Positions 1-6,633 of a stretch of DNA of 10,754 nucleotides are shown here, in pieces. Both the position numbers and the translations under genes were made by a program. The first letter of the stretch is position 1. Each line of letters starts with the position of its first letter. The DNA is from Deltaproteobacteria bacterium (GTDB lineage Bacteria > JAEEML01): NCBI GenBank assembly GCA_016283195.1, contig JAEEML010000175.1:1-10754 (forward strand), given 5' to 3'. Under the pieces are notes generated by a model. It was not told where the DNA came from, ran no database searches, and saw only the letters and a list, made by a program, of their open reading frames with translations.

Positions 1-8
1 AATTAGTA

Positions 9-14
9 TATAAT
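9..14 (+). promoter_or_regulatory. Candidate -10 box upstream of ribD
   Basis: A perfect TATAAT lies at 9-14 in an AT-rich stretch and would start transcription near base 20. That leaves a leader of about 150 nt before the preferred ribD start at 173. The matching -35 box would fall outside the window, so this rests on one hexamer in AT-rich DNA. Confidence 0.35.
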
Positions 15-132
15 ATTTTTTTCACACAGCAACGCAGCATTTATAACAACCGGAAAAAATGAGAAAAAACGACAAATTATTCAAAAGCAGCCGCTACTTC
101 CACTCTGCCACAACTTCTGCTAAACTCCCGCC

Positions 133-150
133 GGTCTGCCCTGGGCAGCC
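133..150 (+). promoter_or_regulatory. Small hairpin in the ribD leader
   Basis: CTGCC (136-140) and GGCAG (144-148) form a perfect 5 bp stem with a CTG loop, and one more G-C pair can form beyond a mismatch. It ends about 11 bases before the ribD Shine-Dalgarno sequence. No conserved FMN riboswitch core is visible around it. It could modulate ribD translation or be chance. Confidence 0.25.
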
Positions 151-172
151 ATTTACACAAAGGAAAAAGTTT

Positions 173-1279
173 ATGCCCTTTTCCGCCGCCGATACTCATT
201 TTATGCAGCTGGCTCTCGATGAGTCTTTAAAAGGCCAGGGTTTTACCGCTCCCAACCCCATGGTGGGAGCCGCGATTGTCAAAGATGGCCGCCTTTTAGC
301 CATGGGTTACCACCATAAATGCGGCGGCCCCCATGCCGAGATAGAAGCTCTAAAGCAGCTTTCCCCGGGAGAAGCCAGAGGAGCCACCATCTATGTCACT
401 TTGGAGCCTTGCAGCCATTACGGGCGCACGCCGCCCTGCTGCGAGGCCCTCTTTAAAGCCGGTATAAGCCGCGTGGTGGCGGCCATGAAAGACCCGAATC
501 CCCTGGTGAGCGGCCGCGGTCTTATTTTTTTAGAAGAGCACGGCATTAAAACAGAAGTGGGACTCATGGCCGCAGAGGCAGCCCGGCTCAACGAAATATT
601 TCTCTATTATATCAAGGAAAAGCGCCCCTTTGTTGCCCTAAAACTGGCCCAAAGCATCGACGGAGTAACAGCCCTCGAAAGCGGCGAATCCAAGTGGATA
701 ACCGGTGAAGAGGCTAGGGCCGCCGGGCGAAAGCTACGCCATATTTACGATGCTATTCTGGTGGGGGCGAGTACCATTCGCACTGATAATCCGGCGCTCA
801 CCACCCGCCTGCCCGGTCGGCGCGACCCAATAAAAATAGTGCTTAGTTCCGATGGTAACTTGCCGGAGGAAGCGCAAATTTTTAAAACAGGGCGTACTAT
901 TGTCGCCGGTAGCCGCAATATGCCGCCGGCCAATGAGGAGCGCCTAAAACAGCTGGGCGCCGAGCTTATTTTGCTGCCCGAGTGCGCTGGCCGCCCCGAT
1001 ATCACATTTCTTCTTGCTGAACTCGGCCAAAAAGAAATAAGTTCCATTTTGGTAGAAGGCGGAGCAACTGTAGCCACCTCCTTTTTAAGAGCCGGACTGG
1101 TAAATAAATTGCATATTTATGTGGCCCCGCTCCTTATTGGCGGAGCAAATTCCCGGCGTAGCGTGGGTGAACTGGAGATAAGCCACTTACAAGAGGCCCA
1201 CCGCTTTAAATTCGCCTCCGCCGAAAAATGCGGCGCAGATTTGGCTCTAACAGCTTATCCGCCGGAGGAAACTAAATGA
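173..1279 (+). CDS. ribD: RibD, bifunctional riboflavin deaminase/reductase
   Basis: RibD carries out two cytoplasmic steps of riboflavin synthesis: deamination of the diamino-hydroxy-phosphoribosylaminopyrimidine, then NADPH-dependent reduction of the ribosyl side chain. The 368-residue protein has the usual two domains. The N-terminal cytidine-deaminase fold (about 1-145) shows HAE (His54, catalytic Glu56) and PCSHYGRTPPC (Cys80, Cys89), which bind zinc. The C-terminal reductase domain (about 150-365) shows KLAQSIDG, GASTIRTDNPALT and VEGG. The frame stays open back to an ATG at 59. I chose 173 because AGGA (161-164) lies 8 bases before it, and RibD proteins normally begin a few residues before the DxxxMxLAL-type first helix, whereas the extra 38 residues look like nothing. 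Its TGA overlaps the next ATG (ATGA), so the two genes are probably translationally coupled. No other rib gene is in the window. Confidence 0.96.
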   Translation: MPFSAADTHFMQLALDESLKGQGFTAPNPMVGAAIVKDGRLLAMGYHHKCGGPHAEIEALKQLSPGEARGATIYVTLEPCSHYGRTPPCCEALFKAGISRVVAAMKDPNPLVSGRGLIFLEEHGIKTEVGLMAAEAARLNEIFLYYIKEKRPFVALKLAQSIDGVTALESGESKWITGEEARAAGRKLRHIYDAILVGASTIRTDNPALTTRLPGRRDPIKIVLSSDGNLPEEAQIFKTGRTIVAGSRNMPPANEERLKQLGAELILLPECAGRPDITFLLAELGQKEISSILVEGGATVATSFLRAGLVNKLHIYVAPLLIGGANSRRSVGELEISHLQEAHRFKFASAEKCGADLALTAYPPEETK

Positions 1280-3072
1280 CCAAAAAGAAAAAAGAGCAGA
1301 AAAAAATGGTAGCCACAGCCCAAACTGCGCCCGCTTTGAGCCAGGTAGGGCCGGCCCAAGCCCAGACTCCGGCCAAGATGGCCAGCAGCAAATTTTCTCT
1401 TAATTCCTGGCATCTTATCGGTTTATCTATGGCCATAGCAGCCCTGCTTTTATTCTCCGGCATCGGCAAACATCGCTTTTGGGACGACGAAGCCAATACC
1501 GCCGTGATGGGCCAAAATATGCTGGCCACCAAATCCGCCTCCGCCTGGAACGGGCTTAATCTGCTCTCTTACGGTATGCGCGGCAGCGTGGACACAAATT
1601 TAAAAAAAACCTCCATTCCCCCTTTGCAATATATCATCGCCGGCATAAGCCAGGAGATTTTTGGCCGCTCCACCATTGGCGCCAGAATGCTTTTTGTCCT
1701 TATCGGCCTCTTTACTCTTCTTTTTACCTCCCTCTGGTATAAAGAGGAATTTTCCAAAGAGCGCTTTTGGCCCCCGGCGCTGATTCTCGCTTTTACTGTT
1801 TCCTTTCTGCTTTACACCAGGCAAGCCCGTTATTACCCCACAGCTATGGCTTTTTCTTTTGCCATGCTCTACTTCTGGGCCAAGCTGCCAAAGGCCAAAC
1901 ATCCTTTTGTTATCGGCTTGTTAGCTTTACTTAGCGGTGCGCTTATCGCCGCCAATAATTACATCTTCGCCGGCGCTATCGGCCTTACTATTGCCGCCAG
2001 CATGGTGCGCAAGCGTTACCACAACAAGAGAAGTTATATCTTGCTGGGCGTTTTTGTTTTATCAACAATTATCGCCTCTTTTATTGTTTACAATTATTCT
2101 TACGGCACCTTTATCAAGGCTTTTGACTTTTCTTCTGCCCACTTTAGCCGCTCTCAAAACTGGATTTTCGGCGGCCTGCGCGATATGTGCCTCTTTGAAT
2201 TTGTGGCTCCCGGTATGCTCATTTTTACTCTCCCGGCTCTCTTTTGGTACTTTAAGAGCAAAGACCAGAGGCTGAAAGAAGGCGCTAAAGAACTTTTAAT
2301 TATCGTTTTTTATATGGCCGTCATGCTTCTCGGGTGCGCCTTTTTCTCGCCGCAACCGGGCGGTGCAAGAACCGTTGATATGCGCTATTTTATTGATCTT
2401 ATTCCTTTGGGAGCCGTGGCCGCCGCGCTTATTTTCGAGCTGCTTTCTTTTGGCCCGCCCAAAACTCGCCCATACCTTGGCTTAGGCTTTCTTGTCATTC
2501 TGCTGAGCAGCAACGTGCTCTATTTAAGCTTTTTGGACAAGCGCTATGAAGTACGCAGCCATCTATATGATTATATACATGAAATTGTAGCTCCTTATCC
2601 CTCTTCCACTGCCGCTGTCAGCGACTACATCGCCGCTAATATCAAGCCGGACGAGTGCCTGTTCATGGTGCCGCTCTATACTAACATCACCCAGATGTTT
2701 TATCACCCAAAGCAAAAATTCTGTGGCCTGGTTACCAAAACTGCCCCCTTTGTAAAAAAACATCCGGAACTAAGAGATGATCTTTTTTATGAAAACACCA
2801 TCCCGGACTATTTTATTGTTGGCAACAGAAATGCCCAAAATTTCAAGGCACTTCTCGATTATCTCTATGGCCCCGGCAGCTACAAATTGGCCGATGCCCT
2901 GCCGATATATTGGAAAGAGGCCACCAGGCCGGAAATTCCCTGGCGCCTTTTTTATCCGCGCACCATTAATAATCCCTTAAACGGCGGCGTACTTATTTTT
3001 AAGCGCACCGCTAACCCGGCTCACCTGCCCACTATGCCGGCCATGGAGTTTGAACGCTATGTCAAATTCTGA
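1276..3072 (+). CDS. GT-C (GT39/PMT_2-like) membrane glycosyltransferase
   Basis: This 598-residue polytopic membrane protein looks like a GT-C glycosyltransferase of the PMT_2/ArnT type. That family moves sugars from a polyprenyl-phosphate carrier to lipids or proteins on the outer face of the cytoplasmic membrane. The N-terminus is cytoplasmic-looking, Lys-rich then Ala/Pro/Gln-rich. A first membrane helix (about 47-64) is followed by WDDEA (Asp70-Asp71-Glu72), the acidic first-loop motif expected of GT-C enzymes. Next come IPPLQYIIAG (about 114-123), an ARYYPTAMAF stretch (about 184-193) and further helices to about residue 418, some ten or eleven in all. The last 175 or so residues are soluble and probably extracytoplasmic. 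GGAGG at 1264-1268 gives a strong ribosome site 7 bases before ATG 1276, which overlaps the ribD stop. Donor and acceptor cannot be read from the sequence. The family call is firm, the substrate unknown. Confidence 0.82.
   Translation: MTKKKKEQKKMVATAQTAPALSQVGPAQAQTPAKMASSKFSLNSWHLIGLSMAIAALLLFSGIGKHRFWDDEANTAVMGQNMLATKSASAWNGLNLLSYGMRGSVDTNLKKTSIPPLQYIIAGISQEIFGRSTIGARMLFVLIGLFTLLFTSLWYKEEFSKERFWPPALILAFTVSFLLYTRQARYYPTAMAFSFAMLYFWAKLPKAKHPFVIGLLALLSGALIAANNYIFAGAIGLTIAASMVRKRYHNKRSYILLGVFVLSTIIASFIVYNYSYGTFIKAFDFSSAHFSRSQNWIFGGLRDMCLFEFVAPGMLIFTLPALFWYFKSKDQRLKEGAKELLIIVFYMAVMLLGCAFFSPQPGGARTVDMRYFIDLIPLGAVAAALIFELLSFGPPKTRPYLGLGFLVILLSSNVLYLSFLDKRYEVRSHLYDYIHEIVAPYPSSTAAVSDYIAANIKPDECLFMVPLYTNITQMFYHPKQKFCGLVTKTAPFVKKHPELRDDLFYENTIPDYFIVGNRNAQNFKALLDYLYGPGSYKLADALPIYWKEATRPEIPWRLFYPRTINNPLNGGVLIFKRTANPAHLPTMPAMEFERYVKF
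3045..3048 (+). promoter_or_regulatory. Ribosome binding site setting the marR start
   Basis: GGAG lies 10 bases before ATG 3059, inside the end of the transferase gene. It supports ATG 3059 over the in-frame TTG at 3050, which would sit only one base after it. Confidence 0.55.
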
Positions 3073-3511
3073 AAAAGCATTAGACAAAGAGGCATTAAGC
3101 GCAATTATTATTAATTTTTTTGAGCGCTTTAGTCTGTGGGAGGAAACAATGGCCGAAGAGGCCGGCCTAACTCCCCGCCAGTGTCACACAGTGATTAAAA
3201 TCGGCGAAGCCGGCGGCGTGCAAATGAAAACTTTGGCCGAACTTTTGGGTATTACAACCGGCACGCTCACTATTCTCATTGGCCGCTTGCAAAAACAGGG
3301 GCTCTGCTCGCGGGTGAGCGACGCCAGCGATAAACGCGTTTATCATATTGAGCTCACCCCGGCCGGAAAGGCCATTTATCAAAAGCATAAAGAGCAGCAT
3401 AGCCGGCTGATGGAAGAAATTTTTGCCCGCCTAAGCGGCGAAGATTGCGCCGCACTGGGAAAAATATTGGAGCAGCTGAGCGTGGTTTTAGGGGGAAATC
3501 AGGGTAAATAA
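3059..3511 (+). CDS. MarR-family transcriptional regulator
   Basis: This 150-residue winged helix-turn-helix protein is of MarR type, a family of dimeric DNA-binding repressors or activators often released by small phenolic or oxidised ligands. An N-terminal dimerisation helix (about 8-35) is followed by LTPRQCHTVIKI. The DNA-binding core holds MKTLAELLGITTGTLTILI (about 57-75) and the recognition helix running to about 81. The wing has the DKR signature (Asp91-Lys92-Arg93), then YHIELTPAGK and a C-terminal dimerisation helix. Length is typical. Cys42, Cys83 and Cys130 are present, but no known redox-sensor pattern is evident. ATG 3059 is preferred because of GGAG at 3045-3048. The gene overlaps the transferase gene by 14 bp, so the two are co-transcribed. 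It might regulate its own operon or the convergent genes; no operator is recognisable. Confidence 0.9.
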   Translation: MSNSEKALDKEALSAIIINFFERFSLWEETMAEEAGLTPRQCHTVIKIGEAGGVQMKTLAELLGITTGTLTILIGRLQKQGLCSRVSDASDKRVYHIELTPAGKAIYQKHKEQHSRLMEEIFARLSGEDCAALGKILEQLSVVLGGNQGK

Positions 3512-4011
3512 GGTAGCTCCCGGCAGATTTTACTAAATTCCTTAGTAATTACTTCCTCGGTAATAGCCGGTTCAACCTGCATAATGCGTTCAATTTCTCT
3601 AAAAAGCGCCCAGATTATTTTGCCTGCAATCCGGCGATACCAATAAAATTCCAGAAATATTTCATGTTCTTTAAAAAGGGCTATGGAATAATCAAACCAG
3701 GCAATGACTTTTTGCAAAATAAGCGCATATTTCAGCCCCTCGCCGGGCAGCAAATTGGGAAGATGCTCGGCCTTCTTTTTAGGCCATGAATGTACTTCTT
3801 CAAATATTTTAGTTAAATAAGCTAGTTTTTCCTGATAACCGTCCGGCTTTTGTTCCAGTAAATAACGGCTCTCAAGATCAAGAATTATGCTGCTAACCGC
3901 TTCTTTAAAATTGGGGCTTTTAGCAAAAAATTCCTGCTTGGCAAGTTCTAGAATCTCCCTTCTGGCGTTCTCAAGCATTGCGAGCAAATATTTTGTTTCC
4001 GGCGCCTGCAT
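3499..4011 (-). CDS. Unrecognised small helical cytoplasmic protein
   Basis: I do not recognise this family. The product is about 170 residues, charged and apparently almost wholly alpha-helical, with no signal peptide or clear membrane segment. Its centre is aromatic (WFDYSIALFKEHEIFLEFYW), followed by a basic patch (YRRIAGKII). ATG 4011 is chosen because AGGA (4017-4020, read leftward) lies 5 bases before it. An in-frame ATG at 4023 overlaps the upstream gene's stop as ATGA but has no Shine-Dalgarno sequence, and would add four residues. Either way it is the second gene of a leftward pair with the membrane protein. The stop lies inside the convergent marR gene (overlap 3499-3511). The open frame, the start signal and the tight spacing to its partner argue that it is real. 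It could be an accessory subunit of the membrane protein, but that is inference only. Confidence 0.7.
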   Translation of the reverse strand: MQAPETKYLLAMLENARREILELAKQEFFAKSPNFKEAVSSIILDLESRYLLEQKPDGYQEKLAYLTKIFEEVHSWPKKKAEHLPNLLPGEGLKYALILQKVIAWFDYSIALFKEHEIFLEFYWYRRIAGKIIWALFREIERIMQVEPAITEEVITKEFSKICRELPYLP

Positions 4012-4019
4012 GGTTATCC

Positions 4020-4568
4020 TCATAAGTTCGATAAATTTTTAGCGGAAAAGCGTGCTTTTAGCCACCAGACAAATAGATTCTTGGCATAGACCACTAAAAA
4101 AAGAAAAGCCCCAACGACAAAAGAACCAGTTAAAAGCGTTAAAAACATGGCAAAAAACATACCTTCTATAGCAGCCATGACCCCAAGTTTTTGCGCCAGG
4201 ATAATGTTATAACCCATAATAAATTCACCTTGGTATTGAACAGACATTACAGTAAGTGAAGTCACAAGTCCGCTTATAATACCTATTCCAAGCCCACTAC
4301 AAAGCGCTATTACCAATCCTTTAATGCCAGTTTGTTTGAATAGTATCTTATCGGCCAATAGCGCCGCTACAGCTAAAAGAGCACTAAATGATATTCTAAA
4401 TGCCAGCATATAATCTTCGATTTTTAGAATTTTTACATAAAATGAGCGCAAAGGATATTCCGAAAGCCAATATATTGCAGCAAAAGCAAGCGCAAAGTAG
4501 CACAAAAAATTTACCAATAAAATCATGGCATTTTTTGTCTTTGAGTCAGATATTGCCAATTGCGCCAT
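4020..4568 (-). CDS. Unrecognised polytopic membrane protein
   Basis: This hydrophobic protein of 182 residues has about five likely membrane segments, near residues 14-34, 54-72, 83-109, 120-145 and 148-170. Its C-terminus is short and basic (KARFSAKNLSNL). The third segment is glycine-rich (SGLGIGIISGL), as in packed helix pairs. I could not assign a family, and no transporter or enzyme motif is visible. ATG 4568 is preferred because AAAGGGG (4578-4584, read leftward) sits 9 bases before it. An upstream in-frame ATG at 4607 would add 13 residues, but its nearest purine tract (AAGG) is only 3 bases away. The stop at 4020-4022 abuts the next gene, so the pair forms a small operon. No strong promoter is visible upstream; transcription may read through from the pheS operon or start inside the 4608-4828 spacer. 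Confidence 0.7.
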   Translation of the reverse strand: MAQLAISDSKTKNAMILLVNFLCYFALAFAAIYWLSEYPLRSFYVKILKIEDYMLAFRISFSALLAVAALLADKILFKQTGIKGLVIALCSGLGIGIISGLVTSLTVMSVQYQGEFIMGYNIILAQKLGVMAAIEGMFFAMFLTLLTGSFVVGAFLFLVVYAKNLFVWWLKARFSAKNLSNL

Positions 4569-4577
4569 GCCATCTAT

Positions 4578-4584
4578 CCCCTTT
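4578..4584 (-). promoter_or_regulatory. Ribosome binding site setting the membrane-protein start
   Basis: Read leftward, AAAGGGG precedes ATG 4568 by 9 bases. It is the best Shine-Dalgarno match in this area and favours the shorter product over a start at 4607. Confidence 0.5.
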
Positions 4585-4687
4585 ATCAGCTCCAGATAAT
4601 ATGCCATTTGCCTTAATAAATGCCAAAGTATTTTTATCGCTCTTTTCCTTTAGCGGAGTAATAATTCCTTTTTGCCTTTTAAGCGGA

Positions 4688-4759
4688 GCCCCTCGCCATT
4701 TGTAAAAATGGAGAGGTGGCGCTATGCAATAAACTCCACTATTTGTCGGGGTGAGGGCC
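4688..4759. repeat. REP-like imperfect palindromic block
   Basis: The core is a hairpin at 4691-4716: CCTC, one mismatch, CCATTT, loop GTAA, AAATGG, one mismatch, GAGG. Outside it, GCCCCTCGCC on the left and GGGGTGAGGGC on the right (about 4748-4758) are near inverted copies, making the whole block loosely palindromic. Read leftward, the order CCCTCACCCC, then CCTCTCC, hairpin, then GGCGAGGGG resembles repetitive extragenic palindromes common in bacterial genomes. Only one copy is in the window, so repetition is inferred. Confidence 0.45.
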
Positions 4760-4771
4760 AAATGCATATTG

Positions 4772-4788
4772 AGCCCAAAATTTGGGCT
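4772..4788 (-). terminator. Perfect hairpin downstream of the GT4 gene, possible terminator
   Basis: AGCCCAAA and TTTGGGCT form an uninterrupted inverted repeat around one central base. It lies about 40 bases past the stop of the leftward glycosyltransferase gene, where the pheS operon should end. No run of T follows it on that strand, so it is not a classical intrinsic terminator. It may stabilise the mRNA 3' end or act with Rho. Confidence 0.35.
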
Positions 4789-4828
4789 GGGAAGCAGCGA
4801 AAACAGGAAAGAAGAGCGCGGCGGGAAG

Positions 4829-6064
4829 TTACTTCAAATAGGTGCTGTAGAGGGTAGCGGCCACGTTTTTCCAGGTAAATTGCTGGATAACCATATCATG
4901 AGCCGTTTTGGCCAAATAGCGCCCGTAATCGGGGTGGTCGATAATCTTGGCTATAGCCCGTTTTACCTCTTCATGATTAGTGGGCTCAATAATAAGGCAG
5001 TTATCCTCATGGCGCAAAATATCTTTTATACCGCCGTGGCTGCTGACAATCACCGGCGTATTACAGGCCATGGCTTCAAGGACCACAATACCAAAGGGCT
5101 CATAAGAGCTCGCCAGCACAAAAGCGGCCGCCGTTTGCATGTGGCGAGCCAGTTCAGCTACATCGAGGTGGCCGGCCAAAATAACTCTGTCTTGCAAATG
5201 GTGCTCGGCTATGGCCTCCTGAATAGCAGCATCAGCCAGTTTTTCTTCCTGGCTGGGCTCAGCAGAACCGCCGCCGCCGATAACCAGCAATAAGTCGCGC
5301 TCCGGCACCAGACCGGCAAAAGCATGGATAAGATGGTGGAAGCCCTTGCTGATGGCATGGCGGCCGGTGGCAAAGATAAAGGGGCGATCGTAAGGGCTTT
5401 CGGCCTTATCATCGGCATAAAAGCGGTTATCGTTAAAACCGGGCGGCACAATATCCACCTTTTCCGAGCCGATGGAATAAAAGCGGCGGAGGAGCTCCAC
5501 TTCGGTGGTGGAGGCAGCGGTGATGCGTTTTGCCTGGCCAAAAACCCGGTGCTCAACCGCTATACGCTCTTTAAATTGCTCAAAAGCCGATAAATCAATG
5601 CACGGCTCATCAAAAAGTTGCTCGCGCTTCCAGGCGCCCAAAGAGTGCGGCGTCACATATAGGGGCAAATTATAGCGCTTGGCCAGTTCGCCGGCTACCA
5701 AAGCGCCGTCCCAATAATGGCCGTGGACAAGATCATATTTGATGCCGTGCAGATCGATAAAATCCGCTAAATTCTGTGTAAATTCACCGAGATATTGGCC
5801 TATTTCCTCTTTTGGCACAAAATGGCCCGGCCCGGCAGGAAGGCGCAAAATACGCCCGCCCTCGCAAATATCCTCCACCTGAGCCCGGTCATCAAAGAGG
5901 CGCGTAGCCACATCCACCTGGCAGCCCATGTGACCGAGAGCTTTGGCCATCTCCACAATATAAAGCACCTGGCCGCCGGTATCGGTGCGCCCCAAAACGG
6001 GTTTTATATCGAGATAACCATGAGGGCTAACATTGAGAATATTTAGCTTTTTTGCCGTTTGCAT
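4829..6064 (-). CDS. GT4 glycosyltransferase, sucrose-phosphate/mannosylfructose-phosphate synthase-like
   Basis: This 411-residue, soluble, two-Rossmann-domain (GT-B) retaining glycosyltransferase belongs to family GT4. SPHGY (13-17) and GRTDTGGQ (25-32) form the N-terminal loop typical of sucrose synthase, sucrose-phosphate synthase and mannosylfructose-phosphate synthase. HGHYWDGALVAGELA (114-128) and PHSLGAWKRE (139-148) also match that branch. In the C-terminal donor domain, GRHAISKG (234-241) offers Arg235 and Lys240 to bind the nucleotide-sugar phosphates, and EPFGIVVLE (Glu322, Glu330) is the EX7E motif. The product may be a sugar phosphate such as a compatible-solute precursor, but acceptor specificity cannot be read and a polysaccharide role is possible. 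No partner sugar phosphatase is in the window. ATG 6064 has AGGA 8 bases upstream, directly after the pncC stop. It is the last gene of the pheS-pheT-pncC unit, with a 12 bp gap. Confidence 0.88.
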   Translation of the reverse strand: MQTAKKLNILNVSPHGYLDIKPVLGRTDTGGQVLYIVEMAKALGHMGCQVDVATRLFDDRAQVEDICEGGRILRLPAGPGHFVPKEEIGQYLGEFTQNLADFIDLHGIKYDLVHGHYWDGALVAGELAKRYNLPLYVTPHSLGAWKREQLFDEPCIDLSAFEQFKERIAVEHRVFGQAKRITAASTTEVELLRRFYSIGSEKVDIVPPGFNDNRFYADDKAESPYDRPFIFATGRHAISKGFHHLIHAFAGLVPERDLLLVIGGGGSAEPSQEEKLADAAIQEAIAEHHLQDRVILAGHLDVAELARHMQTAAAFVLASSYEPFGIVVLEAMACNTPVIVSSHGGIKDILRHEDNCLIIEPTNHEEVKRAIAKIIDHPDYGRYLAKTAHDMVIQQFTWKNVAATLYSTYLK

Positions 6065-6076
6065 TATTCCGTTCCT

Positions 6077-6622
6077 TTAGAGGATTATCTCACGCAAGGG
6101 GTAAGAAAATTCCTCACTAAAGGCCTCAAAAACCGAGCGATTTTGTAATTTGGCCAAAAGAAAGAGGAGCGCCAGCCTGGTAGCTTCATCTTGAATAGCC
6201 GCCCTCTCACCGGCCAGATTAGCTTCCAAAACAGCCGAGGACCCCTCAAGGCGTGAAAGGCCATAATAGACGGTACCCACCGGGTGATTATCAGCCGGGC
6301 CGGCCGGGCCGGCAAAACCGGTGACCGAGAGGGTATAGGTGGCATTAAGTGCCAAAGAGCCCCCTTTAGACATAGCTTCGGCACATTCCGGGCTAACTGC
6401 CCCTTCATGTTCCAAAATATCCTGCGGCACATCGGCCAGTTTGGCTTTTATTTCATCGGTATAAGTAACAATGGCCCCTTTTACCACACTTGAAGCGCCG
6501 GGCACAGCTGTGAGCGCGGCTACCACCCGCCCGCCGGTAATCGACTCAATAGTGCCAATAGTAGCCTTTTGCTCCTTGGCCAAGCTAATGATTTCCTTAG
6601 CTATTTCCGCTATAGTCCGCAT
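6077..6622 (-). CDS. pncC: Nicotinamide-nucleotide amidohydrolase (CinA C-terminal domain)
   Basis: This family hydrolyses nicotinamide mononucleotide to nicotinate mononucleotide and ammonia. That recycles NMN, for example from NAD-dependent DNA ligase, back to NAD. The 181-residue protein is the stand-alone CinA C-terminal domain, without the N-terminal MoaB-like domain of full CinA. Motifs run in the family order: ESITGG (26-31, usually ESCTGG or ESLTGG), GAIVTYTDEIKAKL (49-62), GAVSPECAEAM (74-84), SVTGFAGPAG (99-108) and PVGTVYYG (114-121). The last 30 or so residues, after LAKLQ, extend a little past the usual end. ATG 6622 is preceded by GGAG, which sits just past the pheT stop, with an 11 bp gap between genes. 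It is co-transcribed with pheT and the glycosyltransferase. The link to tRNA charging is probably positional rather than functional. Confidence 0.92.
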   Translation of the reverse strand: MRTIAEIAKEIISLAKEQKATIGTIESITGGRVVAALTAVPGASSVVKGAIVTYTDEIKAKLADVPQDILEHEGAVSPECAEAMSKGGSLALNATYTLSVTGFAGPAGPADNHPVGTVYYGLSRLEGSSAVLEANLAGERAAIQDEATRLALLFLLAKLQNRSVFEAFSEEFSYPLREIIL

Positions 6623-6633
6623 GAAGCTCTCCC

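Noticed and set aside
59-172. N-terminal extension of RibD from the upstream in-frame ATG
   Set aside because: The 38 residues show no RibD or targeting character, only a weak GGA precedes the ATG, and the ATG at 173 has AGGA at good spacing and the family-typical start.
3529-3549. Hairpin past the marR stop as an intrinsic terminator
   Set aside because: The 7 bp stem is mostly A-T, lies within the convergent coding sequence and is not followed by a T-run.
4647-4688. Near direct repeats (CCTTTAGCGGAG and CCTTTTAAGCGGAG)
   Set aside because: There are only two short, imperfect copies; this is not a CRISPR array and could easily be chance or part of the REP-like block.
4546-4767. A 73-codon leftward frame across the spacer
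   Set aside because: It reads through the REP-like palindrome and the start of the membrane-protein gene in another frame. Its peptide looks like translated repeat, and it lacks a ribosome site.
4751-5293. A 180-codon rightward frame
   Set aside because: It is antisense to the C-terminal half of the GT4 glycosyltransferase, whose motifs are clear on the other strand, and its product resembles no family.
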